Part shown: positions 7,356 through 17,235 of the stretch, piece after piece | Numbering within the stretch: position 1 is the stretch's first letter | Layout: each line of letters starts with the position of its first letter | NCBI RefSeq assembly: GCF_002897375.1 | Contig: NZ_BFAG01000010.1 | Span: forward strand, 62,001 to 126,000 | Length of the DNA stretch: 64,000 nucleotides | Source of the DNA: Deinococcus aerius | GTDB lineage: Bacteria > Deinococcota > Deinococci > Deinococcales > Deinococcaceae | Reading direction: 5' to 3' | Translations under genes and position numbers: made by a program | The notes under the pieces: model-generated | Database searches by the model: none | Seen by the model: the letters and a program-made list of their open reading frames with translations, nothing else | Told to the model about the DNA's origin: nothing

Positions 7356-8686
7356 GGCTGCGTCTCGCCGCCGTCCTCGAAGGGCTGGCCCTCGCCCTCG
7401 CCTGCCTAACCGTCATGTGGGGGCCGCTCGCGCAGGGGAGCACCTTCGGCTGGGGCATGAGCGGGCTGGTCCTCCTGGGCTGCCTGACCCTCGCCGTCAC
7501 CCTGCTCGCGCTGAGCGTGCGGGGCCAGGTTCGCGTGTCCAATCCCTGGTGGCTCGCCGCCGCGCTCGCCTTTCTCGCCTGGGTCTGGGCGAGCACGGGC
7601 TGGGCGCCGTACAAGTGGGAGGCCTTTCGCTGGGCGGGCGTGTGGACGGCGGTGATCGGCACGGCGGTCAGTCTGCACCTGCTGGCGAGGACCCGGCGCC
7701 GGCAGATGGTGGTCCTGACGGTCATGGTGCTGACGGGTGCCGCCGCGCTAGCCCTCGCCTACCTGCAAACGCGCGGCGTGTTCGTGCCGGGCTTCGAGTA
7801 TTACCCTGGCGCTGGCACCCGAGTCGTCACTGGCCCCTACTTCAACCCCAGCCACTTCAGCGGCTTCCTGATCCCGGTCGCCGCCCTGCTGACCAGCCTG
7901 ATCCTGTTCACGCGTCCGCACCTGCACACGCTGGCGTTAGCGGGGTTGCTGGTGGCGCTGCACTGGCTGAACCTGAAGACGGACAGCAGCAGCATTCCGG
8001 CCGTGCTGCTTGCCACGGGGCTGCCCTTCCTGGTGTGGGTGTGGACGAAACAGCGTGTGGTGGGCAGTATCCTCACGGCGCTCGCCCTAATAAGCGCGTT
8101 GGCCGTAGGCGTGTTTTTCCTCCAGCCCGCCGGACAACAGTGGTTCGCCGCACATCAGCAGCAGATGGGCCTGCACCGTGACTGGGGGTCATTTCTGGCT
8201 CAGCGCCGAGCCACATGGCGTTACGGACGGGAGATGTGGCGGCAGCATCCTCTAACGGGCGTCGGCATCGGTCAGTTGTCCAGCGAATCCCCAATCTACC
8301 GAGGTCCAGAGCGCCAGATCGGGGAGGGCATAGACCGGGGTACTGTGAATTACGCTCACAGCGACAGCTTGCAGCTTCTCGCTGAACTCGGTCTTCCCGG
8401 CCTCGGGATCACGCTTTTAACACTGCTTCTGCCCCTGTTCGGCCGCCACCCCAACTCGGTCACGCTCGTCTGGTGGACGACCATTCCCGCCGTATTGTTT
8501 GTCGGCCTCTTCGATGCCCACGCCACTGCGATTCCGGGTACGGCGGCAATTCTCTTTGCTCTAGGCAGTTTGGCCGCTGTTCGTCGGGCTACGCGGACGG
8601 TGGTGGCTCAGCCCACTTCGGCTTTCCCTACTTTAACGCGGGGGGCGCAGCAAGGCATCGAGGTACACGCCCCACACAGCATTTGA
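7352..8686 (+). CDS. O-antigen ligase/polymerase family membrane protein (Wzy_C)
   Basis: A 444-residue polytopic membrane protein with roughly a dozen hydrophobic segments. The large periplasmic loop carries the family signature: HPLTGVGIGQ then NYAHSDSLQLLAELGLPGLG. Members transfer a lipid-linked glycan to an acceptor (lipid A, protein or the growing chain). The GTG start overlaps the upstream TPR gene's stop. Base composition is native and GC-rich, unlike the AT-rich polymerase at 9730. The 3' end overlaps the convergent glycosyltransferase gene by 54 bases. Whether it is a ligase, a protein O-glycosyltransferase or a polymerase cannot be told from sequence alone. Confidence 0.85.
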   Translation: MRLRLAAVLEGLALALACLTVMWGPLAQGSTFGWGMSGLVLLGCLTLAVTLLALSVRGQVRVSNPWWLAAALAFLAWVWASTGWAPYKWEAFRWAGVWTAVIGTAVSLHLLARTRRRQMVVLTVMVLTGAAALALAYLQTRGVFVPGFEYYPGAGTRVVTGPYFNPSHFSGFLIPVAALLTSLILFTRPHLHTLALAGLLVALHWLNLKTDSSSIPAVLLATGLPFLVWVWTKQRVVGSILTALALISALAVGVFFLQPAGQQWFAAHQQQMGLHRDWGSFLAQRRATWRYGREMWRQHPLTGVGIGQLSSESPIYRGPERQIGEGIDRGTVNYAHSDSLQLLAELGLPGLGITLLTLLLPLFGRHPNSVTLVWWTTIPAVLFVGLFDAHATAIPGTAAILFALGSLAAVRRATRTVVAQPTSAFPTLTRGAQQGIEVHAPHSI

Positions 8687-9730
8687 CATTGCGTCGTCCG
8701 TAAATTCCTCGACGAATCGCTCGCGGGACGCTGCGCCCATTGCCCGGCGTCTCTGTTCATCTGTTGCTAGAGTCCTCAACGCAGACACGAGGGCCGCTTC
8801 ATCCGCTCGGGGTACGAGCAGGCCATTCACCCCTGGTTGCACTGCCTCGCGCACTCCACCCACGTCACTTGCGATAACAGGCAGGCCAGCGCGCATTGCT
8901 TCCAGAATGCTGATGGGGAATCCTTCATAGTTGGAAATCAGGGCGAATACGTCCGCTTGGCAAAGAAGTTCCGGGACATCGGAACGCGCTCCCAGGAACG
9001 TGACGCGGTCCTGTATCCCGAGTTCTGCGGCCAGTGCCTGTGCTGCGGGCAGAAGTTCGCCCTCGCCGATCAGCGTGAGTCGTATCTCGGGCACCTGGGC
9101 CACAGCGCGAATGAGCGCGGCCTGATCCTTGGGGGGAGCGAAACGCGCAGTCATTACTACTCGGCAAGAACTAGGACTGTCTGGCTGGGTCCTGCCCCCC
9201 GCCAGTTCTGGAATGCCGTTATGAATCGTCACCACCTGGCCTGAGTGACCCACGCGGCAGCGGCCTGCCAGTTCCGTGTCGTACCCGGACACTGAGATGA
9301 TGCGAGTGGCGAGTGGGGCGGCCAATCGCTCCGACCAGATGGCTAGGCGGCGCCGGTTGGCCGACGCTCCTTCCGTAAAGGCCCATCCATGAGCCGTGAA
9401 GACGGCCGGTATACCCGCCAGCCGGGCCGCTATCCGTCCCAGCAGACCAGCCTTTGAAGAATGCAGGTGGACAAGATCAGGCTTCAGTTGGCGGAGCAGT
9501 TGATGCAGCGCGTGTACTGCTCGAATGTCCTTGCCCGGTGACAGAGGCTGTACCAGCTCGGGTACAAGGTAGACGGGCACGCCCAAGGCGCGAGCCTGCT
9601 GGGTGAGCCAGCCCTCCGCAGAGGTGGCGAGGGCAAGTTCTGCCTGCTCGCGCATACAAGCAAGCAGCGTTCGCACATGGGCTTGTGCCCCACCATGTTC
9701 GGCGAGGGTGATGACGTATAGAAGTTTCAC
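8633..9730 (-). CDS. Glycosyltransferase family 4
   Basis: A 365-residue GT-B fold retaining glycosyltransferase and the last gene of the polysaccharide operon. The N-terminus has the acceptor-side glycine-rich motif (EHGGAQAHVRTL). The C-terminal domain shows the donor-binding motif SNYEGFPISILEAMRAGLP then VIASDVGGVREAV, with the EGFPISILE E-x7-E pattern. GTG at 9730 overlaps the polymerase stop by one base (TAGTG). Its composition is GC-rich, so it lies just outside the AT-rich insert. It should add one sugar of the repeat unit at the cytoplasmic membrane face. Confidence 0.92.
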   Translation of the reverse strand: MKLLYVITLAEHGGAQAHVRTLLACMREQAELALATSAEGWLTQQARALGVPVYLVPELVQPLSPGKDIRAVHALHQLLRQLKPDLVHLHSSKAGLLGRIAARLAGIPAVFTAHGWAFTEGASANRRRLAIWSERLAAPLATRIISVSGYDTELAGRCRVGHSGQVVTIHNGIPELAGGRTQPDSPSSCRVVMTARFAPPKDQAALIRAVAQVPEIRLTLIGEGELLPAAQALAAELGIQDRVTFLGARSDVPELLCQADVFALISNYEGFPISILEAMRAGLPVIASDVGGVREAVQPGVNGLLVPRADEAALVSALRTLATDEQRRRAMGAASRERFVEEFTDDAMSNAVWGVYLDALLRPPR

Positions 9731-10983
9731 TAAGCCCTCAGCACACTATGAGTGTGCTTTGTGTCTTCAGCACTCTCATTGACGATCCTAGCGACGGCAA
9801 GACCTAAAAGAATCCAGGGAAATGGTAAATTTGTTATTGATCCAGGACCAAAAACCAACATGGGAAACGCAACGATGTATCCTGCTAGTATACAGTTCAG
9901 TAGGGAAAAATCTTTCCTAAAAGCAATTATTATATTGATGAGTACATTGAGATAGCCTAATAAGAATAGAGTTAATGATATGATGCCTCCATTTATTGCG
10001 TTCTCCAGCCACCAATTATGTGCATTTATGTTACTCTCTACCGCTAATTCGGGAATGTCTTGAAACATATATTCAACAGCCGCTGATCCATATCCTATAA
10101 TTGGATTACTCTTAAAGTATTCCAAGCCAAATTGTACAGCTTTGCCTCTCGCTGTTGCGTCGAAGCCCCCATCATTTGATAGTAGTTGTGGTATAGTTGA
10201 AATCTTTGCGGCAATGGGCGCAGGAAGGATGGAGCTGTAGATATGTTCTCCGAAAATGAAGCCCACAACTAGTAGTATGGACGATATAAGTATTGTACGG
10301 GTGCGCCTTTGGGTTCTGCATATAGAATACATAATAATGGTGCTGAGTGCGGATGAAATAAGGGAAGATCGTGAACCTGTGAGAAAAATTACTAAAATTG
10401 ACAGTATGGCTGTTACGCCGAGCCTAATGTTTATTGCTCCCTTGTTGATTATATATAGTAATATTCCCGGTAAAACGGAGGCTAGAGTAAATCCCAGAGA
10501 TATTGAGTTTGGGAATATGCCTACAACCTCGTTCGTAAAATTATATTGTCGAGATATATGTGGTCTGTAGTCGAAGGAAAAATCTACTAATGCAAAACCA
10601 AGGGAAACTGCAATGATAGAGAATATCAAGGCTTTGGCATGAGAGCGGTTTTGTCCGGCTTTTAGAGCTATAAGCAGCGATAAAAGATTGAATCCACTTA
10701 ACACTACATACCTGCTTGCCCCATCTTGATTGGGAGACCAAAGGGAAGATAGTGATATGTACAAAAACCAGAGCACGAAAGGTGTTATTAAAAGCATGGC
10801 CTTCCTACTCGTGGTTACTTCCTTCTCGCCTATTAAAGTCAGTGCAATCAAAAGTATTGATACTAATAATCCTAGCTTTCCTATTGAGAGAGAACCCACG
10901 CCAGGCATAGAGAAGGGTAGAACCAGTGCGAAATCGAATGAATAGAGGAGCAAACAAAGTATGTAGAACACATTAAGGCTCAT
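9730..10983 (-). CDS. wzy: O-antigen/exopolysaccharide polymerase (Wzy-like)
   Basis: A 417-residue polytopic membrane protein predicted to join repeat units in the Wzx/Wzy pathway. Hydrophobic segments run the length of the protein. A periplasmic loop contains NPIIGYGSAAVEYMF and NINAHNWWLENAINGGII, matching the Wzy_C His-containing pattern. ATG 10983 gives a four-base ATGA overlap with the upstream glycosyltransferase gene. A TTG start at 10998 is less likely. The gene is markedly AT-rich with AAA/ATA/TTA codons unlike the flanks, suggesting horizontal acquisition. The assignment as polymerase rather than ligase rests on the neighbouring flippase. Confidence 0.8.
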   Translation of the reverse strand: MSLNVFYILCLLLYSFDFALVLPFSMPGVGSLSIGKLGLLVSILLIALTLIGEKEVTTSRKAMLLITPFVLWFLYISLSSLWSPNQDGASRYVVLSGFNLLSLLIALKAGQNRSHAKALIFSIIAVSLGFALVDFSFDYRPHISRQYNFTNEVVGIFPNSISLGFTLASVLPGILLYIINKGAINIRLGVTAILSILVIFLTGSRSSLISSALSTIIMYSICRTQRRTRTILISSILLVVGFIFGEHIYSSILPAPIAAKISTIPQLLSNDGGFDATARGKAVQFGLEYFKSNPIIGYGSAAVEYMFQDIPELAVESNINAHNWWLENAINGGIISLTLFLLGYLNVLINIIIAFRKDFSLLNCILAGYIVAFPMLVFGPGSITNLPFPWILLGLAVARIVNESAEDTKHTHSVLRA

Positions 10984-12056
10984 ATCGTGTTTTTCCAAAG
11001 ATCTAATAGGTAATTGGCAAACATATCGATTGTGTGCTTTTCTTTGACTAACTTGGAACCATTCTCTGCTATTGTTTTCCTGTGTGCCTCATCCTGTAGG
11101 GCCTTTTGTATTTCAAAAGCTAAGGCGCTGGGAGACTGATTTATAAGGACACCTGTAAATTCGCTAATTACAAGACGGCCTGTTTCGCCCACATTAGTAG
11201 CAATAACAAAATTTTCTGATGCCATTGCTTCTAACAATGCTTGTGAAGGGTAATTCTCGGTCTTTTGAATCGATACAAATACTTTTGACTCCGCAAGTAT
11301 ACTTTCAATATTTGCTTGGCGACCAACTACAATATGACTGGATAACCCATATTCGATTATACTATTTTCAACGGCATCTTTAAGTGGGCCATCTCCAGCT
11401 ATATAGGCCGTCCAGTCTTGATTACCGTTTGTGTATATTTGATGAAGTGCTTCTGTAAATAGCAATGGGTTTTTTTCATCTATAAGCCTTCCACTGAATA
11501 CAATTATATTTTTCTTGCTCGCACTTGGCTTGAATTTATCGTAATCAGTAAAGGAGCAAGGTGTTACGTGAACCTTATCCTTTATATTTCGATCACAATT
11601 ATCAAGAAATGAAGCATACAGAGCATCTAGAGCGTCTGCTTTGAGCCAGAGAAATCGACTCAATATGGAGGTGGCTAGGGGAGTTTTTACTCTATGAGCG
11701 AAAGCACTAAGAGCTATGGTGTGAACGAAAGCAATATTTTTTGGAAGCATTATATACAATGGGAGTAGTTTGAATTGTGGAAGCGGAAAATGGACCACCT
11801 GAATCTTCTTAGCAATCAGTATCCTGAGAACCTTGATGCAGTAAGATAAAGAACTGCTTTCTTCTAATTCAATTAAATTGTGCGAGGAGGATTCATTTAT
11901 TGCTCCTATTAAGCGAAGATCATTCCCTAAACCTTTATTAATAATAAGGTAAATGTCGTTATGATTAATCAGGTGCCTCCAAACTCGTGCAAAACGTCTT
12001 TCTGCTCCCCCACCCCCTTTGATGTCTTTACCATACATAACAATCGCAACTTTCAT
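10980..12056 (-). CDS. Glycosyltransferase family 4 (AT-rich cassette)
   Basis: A 358-residue GT-B glycosyltransferase. The N-terminal acceptor loop is GGGGAERRFARVW. The donor half contains NIIVFSGRLIDEKNPLLF, IAGDGPL, and the E-x7-E motif in TENYPSQALLEAMASENFV. ATG 12056 overlaps the upstream stop as ATGA. It is strongly AT-rich like its neighbours. It presumably adds a strain-specific sugar to the lipid-linked repeat unit in the cytoplasm. Donor and linkage cannot be read from sequence. Confidence 0.9.
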   Translation of the reverse strand: MKVAIVMYGKDIKGGGGAERRFARVWRHLINHNDIYLIINKGLGNDLRLIGAINESSSHNLIELEESSSLSYCIKVLRILIAKKIQVVHFPLPQFKLLPLYIMLPKNIAFVHTIALSAFAHRVKTPLATSILSRFLWLKADALDALYASFLDNCDRNIKDKVHVTPCSFTDYDKFKPSASKKNIIVFSGRLIDEKNPLLFTEALHQIYTNGNQDWTAYIAGDGPLKDAVENSIIEYGLSSHIVVGRQANIESILAESKVFVSIQKTENYPSQALLEAMASENFVIATNVGETGRLVISEFTGVLINQSPSALAFEIQKALQDEAHRKTIAENGSKLVKEKHTIDMFANYLLDLWKNTI

Positions 12057-13189
12057 TTCAAAAGACTCCTATATATATTGAGTATGCTTTTTGCGGCTTC
12101 TACTGAATTCAGATTGCGCTCTGCATATCTTAGCGATCTATCCGAGAACTCCTCTCGTAGCTCTATATCCTCTAATAAACGGTTGATTGCCATAGCTAAC
12201 TCATCACTGTTGCCAACGCCAACGAGCAGTGCATTTTGATTATGGTGAGCAATTTCAGGGATCCCCCCTACATTGGTTGAAACAACTGGAACGCCCTCCA
12301 TCATTGCCTCCATGATAACCGTTGGCAGGCCCTCTGAGTAACTTGGGAGTATCAGAATTTGGGACATCGCAATCTCTTTGCGTACTACCATATTCTCCAA
12401 TTTGCCAAGTAGGACAATGCTTTTGCCGGCAGGAAGTAATTTTGCTTGAGTCTCTATAAATTCTCTTTCTTCCCCATCCCCGACTAGTACGAGATTTGTC
12501 GCGTTAGATTTTTTAAAAGCAGTAATTAAATCTCTTATGCCCTTTGTCTTTATAAGATTGCCAACGTATATAATTCGCTCAAGCTTTTCGACGTTAACTA
12601 CTGATGGATCAACACCATTATATATAACTTCCACTGATCGGCTTACTATAGATTTTACAGACTCAGAAAGAGCGCGACTTACTGTTATAACTTTGTCTGA
12701 TGTGGTTAAAGCTAGACGAACCCCTATTTGCGCATCAATGGTTCTTTTGGGTAAAGTATTAATGTCTGAACCATGACAGGTGATTACTACAGGGACTCCA
12801 CAATCTTTGCCTGCTAATGCGGCGGCCAGACCATACGGATAGGCGAAATGAGCGTGAATTATATTGTAATTATTTTGCCTAATTTTGGATCGAATTATAC
12901 TTCGCATTTGTAGGCAAGCCATCCAGTGCGATGAGTTTTTTGGCAAGCTGATAATTTCTCGAGTTTCAACCTTAATACCATCGAATATATATTCATGCGG
13001 TAGGCTTTCGATCTCCTGCCATCTTGGGTTATATCTCGCAATGAATTTTGGGACGTACTGTTTGAAAAATAAAACGTCATTAGTAATTTCGCCTACCTCA
13101 ATTAACCTTTTCACTTGTGTGTGTAAGAATATTCCGGCATAGGGGTGCGATCCCCTCGGATAGAAGGGCACTACTGTTAATACCTTCAT
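12053..13189 (-). CDS. Glycosyltransferase family 4 (AT-rich cassette)
   Basis: A 378-residue GT-B glycosyltransferase beginning MKVLTVVPFYPRGSHPYAG. It has HAHFAYPYGLAAALAGK and ITCHGSDIN on the acceptor side, and RIIYVGNLIKTKGIRDLI plus PSYSEGLPTVIMEAMMEGVP then VVSTNVGGIPEI on the donor side. ATG 13189 has a GGTGGA ribosome-binding site and begins two bases after the flippase stop. An upstream TTG at 13219 is less likely. Its composition is AT-rich. It shares an ATGA overlap with the next glycosyltransferase, showing tight co-translation. Confidence 0.9.
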   Translation of the reverse strand: MKVLTVVPFYPRGSHPYAGIFLHTQVKRLIEVGEITNDVLFFKQYVPKFIARYNPRWQEIESLPHEYIFDGIKVETREIISLPKNSSHWMACLQMRSIIRSKIRQNNYNIIHAHFAYPYGLAAALAGKDCGVPVVITCHGSDINTLPKRTIDAQIGVRLALTTSDKVITVSRALSESVKSIVSRSVEVIYNGVDPSVVNVEKLERIIYVGNLIKTKGIRDLITAFKKSNATNLVLVGDGEEREFIETQAKLLPAGKSIVLLGKLENMVVRKEIAMSQILILPSYSEGLPTVIMEAMMEGVPVVSTNVGGIPEIAHHNQNALLVGVGNSDELAMAINRLLEDIELREEFSDRSLRYAERNLNSVEAAKSILNIYRSLLK

Positions 13190-13190
13190 G

Positions 13191-14603
13191 TCAAATCCAC
13201 CATCCCTTAAATCGCACAATTAGTATCATGGCGGCAATGAGCGATAGTAAACAGATTGTAATATTAAATGGAATGCGAAGGGCGTTAATAATTACGCAGT
13301 AAAGTAGAATCGGTACGACGGACAACAATATGATTGGGGTCGCCTCTAAACATATAGAGTACAGACTGATTCTCTGCATACTGAGGAACCAGTATAAAGC
13401 ACAGAAGGCGATCAAACAATTTCCCAAGGTGACAAATATAGCTAGGTTTGCGAGAGAGGCGCTTTGGAAAAATGGAATTAGTATAGCTAAAGCGCGCGTT
13501 ACTAATTCAAAAACGGCGAATTTGAAGGAAGCGCGTTGTCTACTCTTATATATCAAAACCGAACTCAATGAACTGGAAGGCACCCATAAGATTATCCAAA
13601 CTGCAAAGTAGCCTAAGTAGAGTCCTATATCCTTCCATTGTTGTGGTAGCAAGGCAGTTGAGATGAAATTAGAATATATTGCTACCCACAGCATTGATGG
13701 TACAAGAAATATTAAAAGAGTCTTAACTACTCTTTTGATATTGAAAGCCATTTCATCTTCAGATCTATAAGATGATTCCTTGAGTAGAACCAAACTTATT
13801 GATTGACTAATCAGGGGAATGGGAAGAGAAACAAGTCGGAGTGCAAATAGAAATGACCCGGCATTATCTTTATATAGTAAGGGTAACAGAAATGCTGGTA
13901 ATTGAACACTAATAACACTAGATAGTGAAGTCAATAAATTAAATTTGACGAAATCAAAATTTTCTTGCACCACGGCTTTAACCTGAACAAACCTAAGAGG
14001 GCCTCTATCTTCTTTACGTGGGCTGGCCCTTCTTATGATTAGTAAAGATGCCAGCCTACCTAGTACGTCGCCCAAAACAAGGATTGCGCCGCTACGAAGA
14101 AATGAAAACAGGCTCTGTAAAATACTGCTAACACCTGGCGTTGCAATTCTAGTAATTGCCATTGATTGTGTATTTTCTTCCCGCATAGCAAGTTGATATG
14201 CTACGTTAAGATGTCCTGATGCGTAGACACCCAATCCAGTAAGAACGGCATAAAGAAAGCCTGACTTTATACCATATAGATGATTGAAATAGAAATAAGA
14301 CGCGATGCCAACAAAAACGCTAGAGCACGTGCCAAGATATTTAGCTGATCGGGCTAGAAGGAATGTTTTACTATTAGGAGCAGTGATCAGAATTTGCTCT
14401 AAGCGCAAGGAATAAAACACGGCAGATACGCCTATAATAGCTGAATACGTTGCATACACGGTGTATTCATTGGGAGTATAGAGGATAGTTAATATAGGTA
14501 CGAAAGCTATACTAACAAGTTGTCCAACCGCTGATCCACCAAATAGTTTAAGTATATGGCCTATTGGACCATCAATTTTTGGAAACTTCCCTAGTTGTTG
14601 CAT
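13191..14603 (-). CDS. wzx: Polysaccharide flippase (Wzx/MOP superfamily)
   Basis: A 470-residue membrane protein with about 12-14 hydrophobic segments, starting with a cytoplasmic tail then KLFGGSAVGQLVSIAFVPIL, the usual first helix of Wzx-like flippases. LYTPNEYTVYATYSAI and FYSLRLEQILITAP are typical follow-on motifs. It would flip the undecaprenyl-linked repeat unit across the membrane for the polymerase at 9730. The ATG overlaps the aminotransferase stop by one base (TAATG). It is strongly AT-rich, fully inside the foreign-looking segment. Confidence 0.88.
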   Translation of the reverse strand: MQQLGKFPKIDGPIGHILKLFGGSAVGQLVSIAFVPILTILYTPNEYTVYATYSAIIGVSAVFYSLRLEQILITAPNSKTFLLARSAKYLGTCSSVFVGIASYFYFNHLYGIKSGFLYAVLTGLGVYASGHLNVAYQLAMREENTQSMAITRIATPGVSSILQSLFSFLRSGAILVLGDVLGRLASLLIIRRASPRKEDRGPLRFVQVKAVVQENFDFVKFNLLTSLSSVISVQLPAFLLPLLYKDNAGSFLFALRLVSLPIPLISQSISLVLLKESSYRSEDEMAFNIKRVVKTLLIFLVPSMLWVAIYSNFISTALLPQQWKDIGLYLGYFAVWIILWVPSSSLSSVLIYKSRQRASFKFAVFELVTRALAILIPFFQSASLANLAIFVTLGNCLIAFCALYWFLSMQRISLYSICLEATPIILLSVVPILLYCVIINALRIPFNITICLLSLIAAMILIVRFKGWWI

Positions 14604-15724
14604 TAGTCTTCAATTATGAGCGCGGCAACTAAATTACCTACGATGACATCCTGCGCATAAATGGCAAGACTTGGCCATATTGGTAGACTGAGCACCATCT
14701 TGCTGGTACTAAGGCTGTTTTTCACAGGAGCATTCATATTTTTATAAATAGGGAGTTCATTCTGAGGCACTGGGTAATACACCATTGTCCCAATCCCCTG
14801 TTCCTCCAACCGCTGCTGCACCTCATCGCGGTCGGCTTCGGTCAAGCAGATTGTGTACTGGTGGAACACGTGCCCCTCGCTCAGTTCGGGAGTCACGATC
14901 CCGGGCACGTCCTTCAGCAGTTCGTTGTACGTGGCGGCCACCTGGCGGCGCCCCTTGTTCCAGCGGTCGATATGCGGCAGCTTCACACGCAGAATCGCCG
15001 CCTGAATGGTGTCGAGGCGGCTGTTGTACCCCAGCATCTCGTTGTGGTACTTCTTGCGCGAGCCGTGAGCACGCAGCATCCGCGCCAGCTCGGCCACCCG
15101 GTCGTCATTCGTGACCAGCAGGCCGCCGTCCCCGAACGCGCCCAGGTTCTTGCTGGGGAAGAACGAGTAGGCGCCGACATGGCCGATGGTGCCCGTCTGC
15201 TTACCCTTGTACCGTGCGCCGAAGGACTGCGCACAATCCTCGATCACCAGCAGGCCGTGCTCCTCGGCGATGGCCATAATCTCGTCCATAGCACAGGGGT
15301 TGCCGTACAGGTGGACGGGCATGATTGCCCGGGTGCGCGGGGTGATCTGCTCCCGAATCCGGGCGGGATCGATGTTGTACGTGCGGGGATCAATGTCCGC
15401 AAAGACCGGGGTAGCCCCCACGCTGCTGATGCTCTCGGCGGTGGCGAAGAAGGTAAAGGGCGTCGTGATGACCTCGTCGCCGGGGCCGATACCCAGGGCG
15501 CGCAGGCCGATGATCAGGGCGTCCGTGCCGCTGTTGACACCCACAGCATGTTTTACGCCGAGGTAGGCGGCGGCCTCCTGCTCGAAGGCGAGAACGTCGG
15601 GCCCCATGATGAAGTGCCCCGAGCGCATGACCCGCTGGATGGCGGCGTTGAGTTCGTCCCACAGCTCGTCGATCTCCGGGGAGAGGTCGAGGATGGGAAT
15701 CCGGGTGATGTCGGTGCTGGTCAC
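14603..15724 (-). CDS. wbpE: DegT/DnrJ/EryC1 aminotransferase (WbpE/WlbC-like)
   Basis: A 373-residue PLP enzyme predicted to aminate the 3-keto group of UDP-GlcNAc-3-keto-uronate. The PLP lysine is K192 in [26 protein letters not shown] and [16 protein letters not shown] are family motifs, and [17 protein letters not shown] opens the fold. GTG 15724 overlaps the upstream stop (GTGA). It lies last in a WbpA-B-D-E gene order. Base composition changes abruptly near 14780: the last about 60 codons are AT-rich while the rest is GC-rich, so a recombination junction probably lies inside this gene. Confidence 0.9.
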   Translation of the reverse strand: MTSTDITRIPILDLSPEIDELWDELNAAIQRVMRSGHFIMGPDVLAFEQEAAAYLGVKHAVGVNSGTDALIIGLRALGIGPGDEVITTPFTFFATAESISSVGATPVFADIDPRTYNIDPARIREQITPRTRAIMPVHLYGNPCAMDEIMAIAEEHGLLVIEDCAQSFGARYKGKQTGTIGHVGAYSFFPSKNLGAFGDGGLLVTNDDRVAELARMLRAHGSRKKYHNEMLGYNSRLDTIQAAILRVKLPHIDRWNKGRRQVAATYNELLKDVPGIVTPELSEGHVFHQYTICLTEADRDEVQQRLEEQGIGTMVYYPVPQNELPIYKNMNAPVKNSLSTSKMVLSLPIWPSLAIYAQDVIVGNLVAALIIED

Positions 15725-16299
15725 GCGAGTCTCCTGATTTCGGTGTCGCTGATCTTCTGGTAGGTGTGGCCGGTGCTGTCGGTGACCGTATCGCCCTGGG
15801 AAAAGTCCAGGATGTCACCGCTGGCGCTCATCCAGCCGATCTGACGAGCAGGCACGCCTGCCACCATCGCATATGCGGGCACGTCCTTTGTGACGACTGC
15901 ACCGGCAGCCACGAAGGCCCCCTCGTGTAGCGTCACTCCGGTCACGATGGTGGCATTGGCACCGATGCTCGCCCCCCGCCCCACCCGGGTCACGGTGTAG
16001 TCCGCGCTGGTGTTGCGGGGAAACTCGCTGCGCGGCGTGCGGACGTTGGTGAAGACCATGCTCGGGCCGCAGAAGACGTAATCCTCCAGGATCACGCCCT
16101 CGTACACGCTGACGTTGTTCTGAATCTTGACGCCATTGCCGATGGTCACGCTGTTTGCCACGAAGACGTTCTGCCCCAGCGAGCAACGTTCACCGATGAC
16201 GGCGCCCGGCATGACGTGGCTGAAGTGCCAAACCTTGGTGCCCGTGCCGATGGTCGCGCCCTCGTCCACGTAGGCGCTCTCGTGCTTCCACCACCCCAT
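15721..16299 (-). CDS. wbpD: UDP-amino-uronate N-acetyltransferase (WbpD/WlbB-like, left-handed beta-helix)
   Basis: A 192-residue hexapeptide-repeat acetyltransferase. Repeats run from [17 protein letters not shown] through [17 protein letters not shown] to [19 protein letters not shown], then [21 protein letters not shown], the usual end of the beta-helix. It would acetylate the 3-amino group made by the aminotransferase downstream, using acetyl-CoA as a trimer. ATG 16299 follows the dehydrogenase stop by one base, and its own stop overlaps the next start as GTGA. It belongs to the GC-rich, native-looking part of the operon. Confidence 0.92.
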   Translation of the reverse strand: MGWWKHESAYVDEGATIGTGTKVWHFSHVMPGAVIGERCSLGQNVFVANSVTIGNGVKIQNNVSVYEGVILEDYVFCGPSMVFTNVRTPRSEFPRNTSADYTVTRVGRGASIGANATIVTGVTLHEGAFVAAGAVVTKDVPAYAMVAGVPARQIGWMSASGDILDFSQGDTVTDSTGHTYQKISDTEIRRLA

Positions 16300-16300
16300 C

Positions 16301-17235
16301 TCAGGACCTCAGGAAGCGGTGGCCGGTTTCGGCAGCAGGGGAGACGAGCGGGGCACAGCGAATCCGCGCGACGGTGGCGATGGCCTCGTAGGTGTCGTCC
16401 AGGCTGAAGCCCTGGCCCGCCAGCGTGCGGCGGTAGACCTCGGTGTGCAGGTCGGTGAAGCCCTCGCTGAACTCGATCTCCTGCCCGTCGATCGTGATGG
16501 ACCGGTACGTCCGTTGCCCCTTCGCGCTCAGCTCGGTCGGAATATAGGTCGGGTCGATGGAGAGGAACCAGCGCACGCGGGCGCGTTCGAGTTCCAGGTA
16601 GCCCGCACAGACGGTGTCCGTCCGCTGGTGGACCTCCACATGCTCGATGCGCCCGAACATCCAGGCGAGCATGTCGTAGAAATGCACGCCGATGTTGGTG
16701 GCCAGGCCGCCGCTCTGCTCCACCCGGCCCTTCCAGCTCCGCAGGTACCAGGTGCCCCGGCTGGTAATGTACGAGAGGTCGACCTCCCGCTTGCCGCCCC
16801 CCTCCCCGTCGAGCCGTGCCTTGAGGGCTTCGAGGGCAGCGTGTGCCCGCAGTTGCAGGATGGTCCAGACGCGGCGCCCCGTCTCCGCCTCCACCTCCTT
16901 GAGCGCGGCGATGTCGCCCGGGTTCAGGACGATGGGCTTCTCGCACAGGGCGTCCGCGCCCGCCCGCATTGCCATGCGGATGTGCGCGTCGTGCAGGTAG
17001 TTGGGGCTGCAGATGCTGACGTAGTTCACACCTTCACCCTGGCGCTGGGCGTCGTAGAGGTAACGCTCGAAAATCTCAGGCTGCGTGAAGAACTCCGCTT
17101 GCGGGAAGTAGGAGTCGAGGATGCCGACCGAGTCGAAGGGATCGAGGGCCGCCGCGAGCTCACTCCCGGTGTCCTTGATCGCCTTGAGATGACGCGGCGC
17201 GATGTAGCCGGAGGCGCCGACGAGAGCGAAACGGG

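Noticed and set aside
10256..10570. Plus-strand open frames within the AT-rich cassette
   Set aside because: They lie antisense to a clear membrane protein gene and lack a ribosome-binding site and recognisable domains.
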